From Candidatus Poribacteria bacterium (GTDB lineage: Bacteria > Poribacteria > WGA-4E > UBA9662), in assembly GCA_002729015.1 (NCBI GenBank), contig PBVO01000094.1, positions 10,823 to 22,169 on the forward strand: a stretch of 11,347 bases of DNA. Reading direction: 5' to 3'. The translations under genes were made by a program, and so were the position numbers. Positions 5,662 through 11,347 of the stretch are shown here, one piece after another. Position 1 is the stretch's first letter; each line of letters opens with the position of its first letter. The notes beneath the pieces were generated by a model. That model ran no database searches. It had not been told where the DNA came from and worked only from the letters and a program-made list of their open reading frames with translations.

Positions 5662-7849
5662 TTTCGTTCACGTCAAACCAATGAGTAAGAAAAATGCTGT
5701 CAGCAATCAAAGTGGTGTGGTTATTTGTTGATGCTTTAAAGTCTGAATAAACTTGTTCAGCCAAAAATGGCATCAGTGGAGCTATACGCTGAAGAATGGA
5801 AACGACTAATGCAGGACCAAATCGTTTTTGACTAGAATTGGCCAAATGACGAATGTGTCGTAGAACAGACGAGAAATCGTTAGCCTCGTAAGCTGAGTCA
5901 ATCACTGTCAATAATGGTCCGTTCTTTTTCTGTAATGCCTTTGAGTTCTGGCAGCTAAGAATGGCTGATAGCCACTTACTCACTATATGATAATCAGCCT
6001 GTGCTTGCTTTAGAGCAAGATCCATTCTATCCTGTGATGTCAACAAAATCAACAGAGCCAATCTGACTATATCAGGAGAATATTGGGACAACAATAATTT
6101 AGGACAAAAATCCAAAGTAATAGATTTACATTGTTGTCCAAGTAACAGTACTTCAGCCAATGGAGAGCGCTTGTGAGTTGCCAAGCCGGTCTTAAAAAGC
6201 TGTTGAAAAAAAAGCTGATTTTTACTTAGCCCGTTATAGTTATTCTCTCTGATTTTCTCGTAAAAATATACTAACTGTATTTTTTTTTCTTTGTCTAAAT
6301 TTTGCAGTCGTGTTTGTTGAAGTGATAGATTGGCAAATTGCCCATCAAAGAAATTAAATTCTTTTTTGAAAATTGAGTTCTGGCACGTTGGGCATGACAT
6401 GTTCCCTGGAATCATTTCTTCCGTTCCTAGTGAAAACCAAACGTCTGTTCCACGTCGTGAAATAAGGTCCCGTACCAATTTCAATGCATCTGTATCACAG
6501 ATGTCTTGCCCACACTTTCGACAACGGAAGATGGGAATTGGAATACAACCATAATGACGATTAGAGATTGGCAGAGGTGAAAGGCCTGAAGGTTCTGATG
6601 CCTTTTCCCATTGAACGGGAGAAAGTTTGGCTAAAGTTTGTTCATTGTTATCTTTTTCAGACCAGTCCCAAACCCACTCCTTTATCGGTCGATAAACCGT
6701 GGGTTGGTCACAAAACTGACAGTGTTTTTTTTCTACTAGATTAGGTTTCAAATTTAGGTTAGCAGATTGACGGTTTAAATTATCTAGGATTGCTGTGTTA
6801 GCCGCTCGAATCGAAAGTTGATTGATTTGGCTGGTACTGTTTGCTAGCCGGCCATCTTCTTGTAAAACACAAAGGACAGGAAGACCTTTTTCTTGTGCCA
6901 ACTGGTAATCAATTTTTACGTGCCCAGGCACCAAAATGCTTATTCTATCTGGTTGTTTTTTTGTTGATTCGGTAATCTCAACGTTAGTTTCTGAGATCGG
7001 ATGAATGCAAGTACTGGCCAATATTTCATCTACAGAGACTGGTAATAGTTCCCCATTTGGAACTATGGAGAACATATCTAAATTTAACAATGATTGAGGT
7101 ATAATCAAACAACGATCCGAATGTTGTACACTGAAATACTGTTCGGTTGGATCTACACATATAGCAACACAACCAACAAGTTGCCACAATTCACTAACCC
7201 ATACAGCTAAATCGACTTTTACACCAAATTGCTCTAATCCTTGGTGTATAGGAAAGCAAACATGACCGGATATGGATTCATTCTCATTAACTACTTGTTC
7301 ATTCTCTTTTCGGACAGTAGAACAACCATAACACCAACAAATCAGAGCCCGAGATTGAGAGACATAACCTGCCTTTACCAACCGACCAAAATTAGTTATA
7401 ACTTTCGCGTGGTCCCTTTGATTAGTAACTGCTTCTCCTTGTTCCCAATCTGCAAATATACCTAGATTTTTTAACTCTTCTTGTCGAACACTAACTAATT
7501 CTCGGATTATCTTTGGACGGACCTTTTGGTATTCTGAGGCAAGTCTATTATTATTGGAATTGGTCCGTCCTAATTGTTGACTGATTTCATTTTCTATATC
7601 GGAAGAATATTGCTGCCATTGGGGTATAAAATGAACATCTCGACCTTTCTGAAGATGATATTTTAGAAAAATATCCTGATATAGTCTATTAGCGAAGGCC
7701 GATAGTGGAGTAGTACAAAGAGGATAAGGCGACTCATACAAGTGGATTGAGGGACGCTGCAATGTAATTGGAACAGATACATTCCCCCGAAGTCGACCAT
7801 ATATATTGGGTTGTTTCCATTTCCTGATGCTGTCAACTGATGAAGTCAT
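5645..7849 (-). CDS. Degenerate isoleucyl-tRNA synthetase-like protein (probable pseudoenzyme)
   Basis: 734 residues, against about 930 for bacterial IleS. By-eye alignment to IleS holds from end to end. KFW..IYEKLR matches about 8-21, and YDVHYVPGWDxHGLPIE matches RDVHFIPQWQQYSSDIE (70-86). HWCPSC matches CWCYGC (171-176), PGHGxEDY matches PGHVKIDY (308-315), and the zinc pairs are HCQFC, CRKCG and CPTC. GVPIPVF matches CIPIPIF, and YGADVLRL matches YSPDIVRL (590-597). The C-terminal anticodon-binding region matches IAPLMPFLAEQVY (689-701) but is shortened, and the final zinc finger is absent. Active-site motifs are lost: HIGH is PLSA (48-51), KMSKS is QQCKS (572-576), DVWFDSG is DGQFANL, and SRQRxWG is SNRHYGC. 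Isoleucylation is therefore unlikely. The frame has no stops, so I treat it as a maintained gene. The role is unknown. Confidence 0.82.
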   Translation of the reverse strand: MTSSVDSIRKWKQPNIYGRLRGNVSVPITLQRPSIHLYESPYPLCTTPLSAFANRLYQDIFLKYHLQKGRDVHFIPQWQQYSSDIENEISQQLGRTNSNNNRLASEYQKVRPKIIRELVSVRQEELKNLGIFADWEQGEAVTNQRDHAKVITNFGRLVKAGYVSQSRALICWCYGCSTVRKENEQVVNENESISGHVCFPIHQGLEQFGVKVDLAVWVSELWQLVGCVAICVDPTEQYFSVQHSDRCLIIPQSLLNLDMFSIVPNGELLPVSVDEILASTCIHPISETNVEITESTKKQPDRISILVPGHVKIDYQLAQEKGLPVLCVLQEDGRLANSTSQINQLSIRAANTAILDNLNRQSANLNLKPNLVEKKHCQFCDQPTVYRPIKEWVWDWSEKDNNEQTLAKLSPVQWEKASEPSGLSPLPISNRHYGCIPIPIFRCRKCGQDICDTDALKLVRDLISRRGTDVWFSLGTEEMIPGNMSCPTCQNSIFKKEFNFFDGQFANLSLQQTRLQNLDKEKKIQLVYFYEKIRENNYNGLSKNQLFFQQLFKTGLATHKRSPLAEVLLLGQQCKSITLDFCPKLLLSQYSPDIVRLALLILLTSQDRMDLALKQAQADYHIVSKWLSAILSCQNSKALQKKNGPLLTVIDSAYEANDFSSVLRHIRHLANSSQKRFGPALVVSILQRIAPLMPFLAEQVYSDFKASTNNHTTLIADSIFLTHWFDVNENENSK

Positions 7850-7870
7850 AAATCAAGAAACTCACCAAGG

Positions 7871-8140
7871 CTATCGTACAGCTCGGCCCAAAATATTCAA
7901 GAACAAATATAGGACCATGGGTGAAATATCAAATGGCATACCACCCATGTAAGGCCGAAGTAAACGACGAATTGGGTCCAAAAGAGGATCAACGATTCGG
8001 CTTGTCCACAAATATATATTTCGGACTGCCATATTTGGAGTGCTATGAACAAACCAAGACAAAATGATATTTACGAGTAGAACAATTTCGAAGAGCCGAA
8101 TCGTTTCGTGAAGAACAATAGCTATTAGGTCTGCGATCAT
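7871..8140 (-). CDS. yggT: YggT family membrane protein
   Basis: Small integral membrane protein of the YggT family (89 residues from the ATG at 8140). A TTG at 8149 would add three residues, and neither start has a clear ribosome-binding site. There are two hydrophobic segments: IRLFEIVLLVNIILSWFV near the N-terminus and PMVLYLFLNILG at the C-terminus. Between them is the family signature DPLLDPIRRLLRPYMGG, followed by FDISPMV. Members are often found after yggS and proC, and have been linked to osmotic tolerance and to envelope or division functions; the exact biochemical role is not settled. It lies 34 bases after proC and 21 before the IleS-like gene. Confidence 0.9.
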   Translation of the reverse strand: MIADLIAIVLHETIRLFEIVLLVNIILSWFVHSTPNMAVRNIYLWTSRIVDPLLDPIRRLLRPYMGGMPFDISPMVLYLFLNILGRAVR

Positions 8141-8174
8141 TTTAAGCAACGAGAAAATTTAAATGTATCAAATA

Positions 8175-9032
8175 TCATTCTATAAATTTCAGCTGATTTT
8201 CTTCGGACAATTCCGATGATCTTTGCTTGGCAGCCAAAATAGCCGATGCAATCACAGAACGCAATTGTCCTTTTTCTAACTCGAATAGGCCCGCGGCAGT
8301 TGTACCGGCAGGTGTAGTCACTTGCCCTTTGAGTACTGCTGGATGAATTTCAGATTGTGCTAGCATTTGACTCGCTCCCAAAACGGTTTGAATTGCCAGT
8401 TGTTGTGCTACGGGAGCACTCAACCCCGCATGAACTCCTGAGTCGATCAGCGCTTCAATAAACAAAAACACAAAAGCGGGTCCGCTTCCACTTAAGCCTG
8501 TCACTGCATCCATTTGTTTCTCATCGACGACCACGGAAGTCCCGACCGAATTAAAAATTAACCTAACCTTGTCTAAATGAGAATCATTAGCTAACCTTCC
8601 CGCGGTTAATGCTGCAACTCCGCAACCAACCGATGCTGGCAGATTGGGCATAACACGAACCACAGGAATATTGGCTGAAAAATAAGACTCAATGGTTTCT
8701 GTTAAAGTTCCCGCAACGATCGAAACTAGTAACTGGTCTGGCTGAATTTCTGAGGCGATTTCGGGCAAAATTTCAGGGAAATTATTTGGCTTGACTGCAC
8801 ATAAGATAGTACTGCTGGAAGCGACTAAAGACTTGATGGTACTGAATGATTTAACGCCAAGGTCTTGTACCAATTCGTCTACTTTTGGTTGGTATGCATC
8901 TGTAATAGAAATCTGTTCAGAAGTATAAAGATGATTGCAGACTCCTCTCAAAATAGCTGCCCCCATATTACCAACACCTATGAAACCAATTTCGTACTCT
9001 CGCTTCGATTGGACTGAATTGTTTTTAGTCAT
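8175..9032 (-). CDS. proC: Pyrroline-5-carboxylate reductase
   Basis: Last step of proline synthesis: reduces 1-pyrroline-5-carboxylate to L-proline with NAD(P)H. The 285 residues are near the usual length of about 270; the extra is an N-terminal tail of about 13 residues before the nucleotide-binding fold. Motifs are GFIGVGNMG (16-24, dinucleotide-binding), CAVKPNNF (78-85), RVMPNLPASVGCG (126-138) and AVTGLSGSGPAFVF (176-189). The family signature runs from about 213 to 248 and ends HPAVLKGQVTTPAGTTAAGL. The start ATG at 9032 is 15 bases after yggS; I see no clear Shine-Dalgarno sequence. Linkage yggS-proC-yggT is very common. Confidence 0.96.
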   Translation of the reverse strand: MTKNNSVQSKREYEIGFIGVGNMGAAILRGVCNHLYTSEQISITDAYQPKVDELVQDLGVKSFSTIKSLVASSSTILCAVKPNNFPEILPEIASEIQPDQLLVSIVAGTLTETIESYFSANIPVVRVMPNLPASVGCGVAALTAGRLANDSHLDKVRLIFNSVGTSVVVDEKQMDAVTGLSGSGPAFVFLFIEALIDSGVHAGLSAPVAQQLAIQTVLGASQMLAQSEIHPAVLKGQVTTPAGTTAAGLFELEKGQLRSVIASAILAAKQRSSELSEENQLKFIE

Positions 9033-9047
9033 AATTAGATATTTAGA

Positions 9048-9764
9048 TTAACTTGACCGATTACCAAAAATGGAGGTTCCGACACGAACCAGATTCGCGC
9101 CTTCTTCGATGGCAACTTCAAAGTCGTTGCTCATGCCCATTGATAAATACTTGGCTTGAAAATTTGGGTAATTTTGTTCGCTGACTTTGTTCATCAATGT
9201 CCGTAGCTGGCAAAAATAAGGACGACAGTTTTCAGGATCAGTTGAAAATCTGGCAATAGTCATCAAACCACAAATCACTACCCGATCCAAACTGGCCACT
9301 TGGTTAAAGAAAGGTATAATTTGTTCCGGCATGATTCCAAACTTGCTCGGTTCGGCAGATGTGTTAACTTGAATTAACACCTGGACCTTTCGGTTACTAA
9401 GTTTAGCCAGTTCTTGGATGCGGTTCATCAGTCGTACCCGATCAACCGAGTGGATTAAATCAAAAATATCCAGTGCGGCCTTGGCTTTATTAGTTTGTAG
9501 ATGACCTACAAGATGCCACTTAACCTTTGAATATATCAGTTGCTTTTTACTTTTAGCTTCTTGAACTCGGTTTTCCCCTAAGTCAGTCAAACCGGCTTCA
9601 ATGGCAGCTTGAATACTGGAGACTGGGTGATTCTTACCGACGGCTACCAACTGAATCTGGTCTAATGTACGACCACTACGTTGTGCTGCTTGATTAATCT
9701 TGAATTGAATAGCTTCGATGTTGTCTTGAATAATCTGCCGCTGAGTTGCCTGATCCTCTACCAT
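9048..9764 (-). CDS. yggS: YggS/PLPBP family pyridoxal-phosphate-binding protein
   Basis: PLP carrier and homeostasis protein with a single alanine-racemase-type TIM barrel and no known enzymatic reaction. From the ATG at 9764 it has 238 residues, near the family norm of about 230. The PLP lysine is Lys44 in LVAVGKNHP (usually VAVSK). Other motifs are GENRVQEAKSK, WHLVGHLQTNKAK, HSVDR, VLIQVNTSAEPSKFGI, GLMTIA, LSMGMSNDFEVAIEEG and VRVGTSIFG. An upstream in-frame GTG at 9794 adds ten residues. I prefer 9764 because a GGGG lies 6 bases before it and because the predicted -10 at 9785-9790 would place the transcript start at about 9778, downstream of the GTG. It appears to be the first gene of the leftward operon. 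Confidence 0.94.
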   Translation of the reverse strand: MVEDQATQRQIIQDNIEAIQFKINQAAQRSGRTLDQIQLVAVGKNHPVSSIQAAIEAGLTDLGENRVQEAKSKKQLIYSKVKWHLVGHLQTNKAKAALDIFDLIHSVDRVRLMNRIQELAKLSNRKVQVLIQVNTSAEPSKFGIMPEQIIPFFNQVASLDRVVICGLMTIARFSTDPENCRPYFCQLRTLMNKVSEQNYPNFQAKYLSMGMSNDFEVAIEEGANLVRVGTSIFGNRSS

Positions 9765-9784
9765 TCTAATCCCCAAACTGGGCA

Positions 9785-9814
9785 ATGATAGCACATGGTT
9801 AGAATTGATTGCAA
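9785..9814 (-). promoter_or_regulatory. Predicted promoter of the yggS-to-mtaB operon
   Basis: On the minus strand, TTGCAA (9809-9814) is followed after 18 bp by TATCAT (9785-9790), which is preceded by TG plus one base, an extended -10. The predicted start near 9778 leaves a leader of about 14 bases before the yggS ATG at 9764. The pattern is seen in the sequence; activity is inferred. Confidence 0.5.
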
Positions 9815-9838
9815 CCTTGCCTTGATCTTAGGTATAGT
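9809..9838 (+). promoter_or_regulatory. Predicted promoter of aroC
   Basis: On the plus strand, TTGCAA (9809-9814) is followed after 18 bp by TATAGT (9833-9838). The start would be near 9845, giving a leader of roughly 90 bases before the aroC ATG at 9938. The -35 hexamer is its own reverse complement and is shared with the opposite promoter. Confidence 0.5.
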
Positions 9839-9849
9839 CTGAATTTGCC

Positions 9850-9865
9850 AATCATATCGATGATT
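9850..9865. repeat. Short inverted repeat in the aroC leader
   Basis: AATCAT and ATGATT arms (6 bp, perfect) flank the 4 bases ATCG. The repeat sits just downstream of the predicted aroC transcription start, where an operator could block initiation. Function is not shown; a repeat this short can occur by chance. Confidence 0.35.
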
Positions 9866-9937
9866 TAATTGGCTTTGATGATAGTCCGTTCATATGCTAT
9901 ATTTTGTGTGGTAAAAATACGAAGGTTGGACTTAGGC

Positions 9938-11017
9938 ATGGGGAATAGTTTTGGTCAATTTTTTAAAATAACTACTTGGGGGGAGTCTCACGGTGGTGCT
10001 GTTGGAGTTGTGGTAGACGGTTGCCCTTCACAGGTTAAATTAGATGTGAATGCCATTCAAAACGAGTTAGATCGGAGAAGACCTGGACAAAGTCATATCA
10101 CTACACCTCGACAAGAATCAGACCAAATCGAAATCCTGTCCGGTCTTTTTGAAGGCCAAACTACAGGTACGCCAATTTCAATGTTAGTCTGGAACAAAGA
10201 TGCTCGACCTTCTGCCTATGACCACTTGAAAGATGTTTATCGACCATCCCATGCTGACTACACTTATCAGAAAAAATATGGCATCCGAAATTGGAAAGGT
10301 GGAGGTCGTGCCAGTGCAAGGGAGACCGTTGGTCGTGTGGCAGCTGGCGCTATTGCCAAGCAAATCCTTCAACAAGAGTGTGAAATCGAGATCGTGGGTT
10401 ACGTCCAGCAAATTCATCAAATACAGACTCATGTTGATACCGATCGTGTAACCCTGCAAGAAGTTGAAGCGAACCTTGTTCGGTGTCCTGATCCTACCGC
10501 TGCCCAAAAGATGGAAACTAGGGTTGATCAAGCCCGTAGGGATGGTGATTCTCTGGGTGGGATAGTTGGTGCAGTCGCTCGCCAAGTTCCAGTTGGTCTA
10601 GGAGAACCTGTCTTTGATAAGCTGAAAGCCGATCTGGCTAAGGCTATGATGTCCCTGCCCGCAACAATGGGATTTGCTATTGGTTCAGGTTTTGAAAGTG
10701 CTGCCATGACAGGGGTTGAACACAATGATCCTTTCTACAATGACCAAGGGGAAATCCGCACTCGAAGTAATCACTCGGGTGGAACACAAGGCGGGATATC
10801 AACTGGTGAAAATATTGTTTTGCAGGTTGCTTTCAAGCCAACCGCTACAATTCGGAAAGAACAAGAAACAGTTGATGTTTTTGGCAACTCAGTCACACTA
10901 TCAGCGCGCGGACGACATGACCCTTGTGTTTTACCACGCGCTGTTCCAATTGTTGAGGCCATGATGGCTCTCGTTTTACTTGACCATTATCTTAGACAAA
11001 AGGTAAGGGAACGATAA
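9938..11017 (+). CDS. aroC: Chorismate synthase
   Basis: Last step of the shikimate pathway: converts 5-enolpyruvylshikimate 3-phosphate to chorismate using reduced FMN. From the ATG at 9938 it has 359 residues, a normal length. Motifs are [17 protein letters not shown] (14-30, His18), RRRPGQS (46-52), [14 protein letters not shown] (102-115) and [10 protein letters not shown] (121-130, signature). Near the end is [17 protein letters not shown] (from about 325, with the His-Asp pair). The frame is open further upstream (TTG at 9869, ATG at 9878), but the added residues do not resemble the family, whose proteins begin at MGNSFG. A GAAGG lies 12 bases before the chosen start. The gene diverges from yggS and is closed by a terminator, so it is probably monocistronic. 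Confidence 0.97.
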   Translation: MGNSFGQFFKITTWGESHGGAVGVVVDGCPSQVKLDVNAIQNELDRRRPGQSHITTPRQESDQIEILSGLFEGQTTGTPISMLVWNKDARPSAYDHLKDVYRPSHADYTYQKKYGIRNWKGGGRASARETVGRVAAGAIAKQILQQECEIEIVGYVQQIHQIQTHVDTDRVTLQEVEANLVRCPDPTAAQKMETRVDQARRDGDSLGGIVGAVARQVPVGLGEPVFDKLKADLAKAMMSLPATMGFAIGSGFESAAMTGVEHNDPFYNDQGEIRTRSNHSGGTQGGISTGENIVLQVAFKPTATIRKEQETVDVFGNSVTLSARGRHDPCVLPRAVPIVEAMMALVLLDHYLRQKVRER

Positions 11018-11035
11018 TAGCTTCAAAAGGCGTAT

Positions 11036-11058
11036 TGTCAGACAATCTGACATTTTTT
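11036..11058 (+). terminator. Rho-independent terminator after aroC
   Basis: A perfect 7-bp stem (TGTCAGA and TCTGACA) with a CAA loop is followed by A and six Ts, 18 bases after the aroC stop. A second, overlapping palindrome (ATTGTC-A-GACAAT, 11034-11046) shares its left arm. An outer AGGCG/CGCCT pair (11028-11032, 11062-11066) could extend the fold. Confidence 0.85.
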
Positions 11059-11113
11059 GCCCGCCTAATCTCATCATTCCTTAGTACCCGTTTAAAACAA
11101 ATTTACCGATTTG

Positions 11114-11139
11114 ATGTCCAAAAAATACAAAATGGACAT
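11114..11139. repeat. Inverted repeat, 7-bp arms
   Basis: ATGTCCA and TGGACAT are perfect inverted arms separated by 12 bases, almost all A. This could be an operator with two half-sites or a weak hairpin. Neither can be decided from sequence alone. Confidence 0.4.
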
Positions 11140-11293
11140 ATATTACCCTGAGGCGATATTGTAGTAATTGAAGTTTTTGGGGTATTGGCAACCTACTTGC
11201 TCAAATAAATTCCTTCAACGGGGATTTTTCTTTTGTTAGATTGTTTATTATCCTTATCAAAGAAAACCACCCGTTTATCAGTAACGTTTTTTG

Positions 11294-11302
11294 TGTTAGA
11301 AT
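11294..11302 (+). promoter_or_regulatory. Possible extended -10 element
   Basis: TGTTAGAAT has the form TG-n-TAGAAT (4 of 6 consensus bases plus the TG extension). A transcript start near 11309 would leave a leader of about 28 bases before the ATG at 11337. No good -35 is visible 17 bp upstream (TTTATC), so this is tentative. Confidence 0.3.
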
Positions 11303-11323
11303 CTTTTTTATCGTTTTATTTGT

Positions 11324-11328
11324 AAGGA
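11324..11328 (+). promoter_or_regulatory. Ribosome-binding site of the edge gene
   Basis: AAGGA lies 8 bases before the ATG at 11337. This is good spacing and supports a real gene start at the right edge. Confidence 0.6.
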
Positions 11329-11336
11329 TTTATTTT

Positions 11337-11347
11337 ATGGCTGAAAA
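11337..11347 (+). CDS. Start of a rightward gene, cut by the window edge
   Basis: ATG GCT GAA AA: only Met-Ala-Glu and part of a fourth codon are visible. The AAGGA eight bases upstream and the preceding intergenic region make a genuine start likely. The product cannot be identified. Confidence 0.5.

Larger units (their letters stand above)
11059..11336. other. AT-rich intergenic region upstream of a rightward gene
   Basis: About 280 bases with no convincing ORF, tRNA or known riboswitch pattern that I recognise. It contains an inverted repeat at 11114-11139, two related AT-rich segments that share TGTTAGA (about 11231-11256 and 11289-11312), and an extended -10-like element near the end. 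It probably holds the promoter and leader of the gene beginning at 11337. Confidence 0.6.

Noticed and set aside
7241..7465. 74-codon plus-strand frame inside the IleS-like gene
   Set aside because: Antisense shadow with no recognisable product, start signal or neighbouring plus-strand genes.
5645..7849. Calling this gene a functional isoleucyl-tRNA synthetase
   Set aside because: Position and overall similarity invite it, but HIGH, most of KMSKS, DVWFDSG and the C-terminal zinc region are missing.
9765..9794. GTG start for yggS adding ten residues
   Set aside because: The GTG would lie upstream of the predicted transcript start and has no ribosome-binding site; the ATG at 9764 has GGGG at good spacing.
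9869..9937. N-terminal extension of aroC (TTG at 9869 or ATG at 9878)
   Set aside because: Chorismate synthases begin at the MGNSFGxFF block, and the extension has no family-like sequence. It lies in the probable leader.
10184..10585. 133-codon open frame on the minus strand inside aroC
   Set aside because: It lies antisense within a strongly conserved chorismate synthase frame, has no family resemblance and no ribosome-binding site; a shadow of aroC codon use.
1..11347. Search for CRISPR arrays, tRNA genes, insertion sequences or defence genes
   Set aside because: No regularly spaced direct repeats, cloverleaf-like sequence, transposase motifs or terminal inverted repeats were found by eye.

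Overview
The window looks like a stretch of ordinary bacterial chromosome with moderately low GC. It is almost entirely coding and carries no mobile elements, tRNAs, rRNAs or CRISPR arrays that I can see. The organism has lipoprotein processing (LspA) and a free-living-type housekeeping set. The order yggS-proC-yggT-[ileS-like]-lspA followed by def-fmt-PASTA-rpe-rsmE-mtaB is a patchwork of gene neighbourhoods known from several deep Gram-negative lineages. I cannot assign a phylum with confidence; an uncultured lineage of the FCB or deltaproteobacteria-like kind is only a guess.

Layout. Positions 9764 down to 1 (minus strand) look like one long operon of eleven genes: yggS, proC, yggT, a degenerate isoleucyl-tRNA-synthetase-like gene, lspA, a secreted protein of unknown function, def, fmt, a membrane-anchored PASTA protein, rpe (GTG start with a strong GGAGG site), rsmE and mtaB (cut by the left edge). 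Gaps are at most about 35 bases and several genes overlap. A divergent promoter region lies at about 9765-9937. One self-complementary TTGCAA box can serve as the -35 element for both directions, with 18 bp to a -10-like hexamer on each side. Rightwards lies aroC (9938-11017), closed by a clear hairpin-plus-T-run terminator. A roughly 280-base AT-rich intergenic stretch follows, then the first codons of another rightward gene (ATG at 11337).

The genes join translation and protein maturation (def, fmt, rsmE, mtaB, the IleS-like protein), envelope functions (lspA, yggT, the PASTA protein, the unknown secreted protein) and central metabolism (proC, rpe, aroC, and yggS for PLP homeostasis).

The most notable item is the 734-residue protein at 5645-7849. 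It sits where ileS often lies, between yggT and lspA. It aligns by eye with IleS from end to end, yet it has lost the HIGH motif (PLSA instead), most of KMSKS (QQCKS), the DVWFDSG and SRQRxWG motifs, the Thr-rich editing motif and the C-terminal zinc region. The frame is nevertheless fully open. I read it as a retained, probably non-aminoacylating IleS paralogue (a pseudoenzyme), with function unknown.
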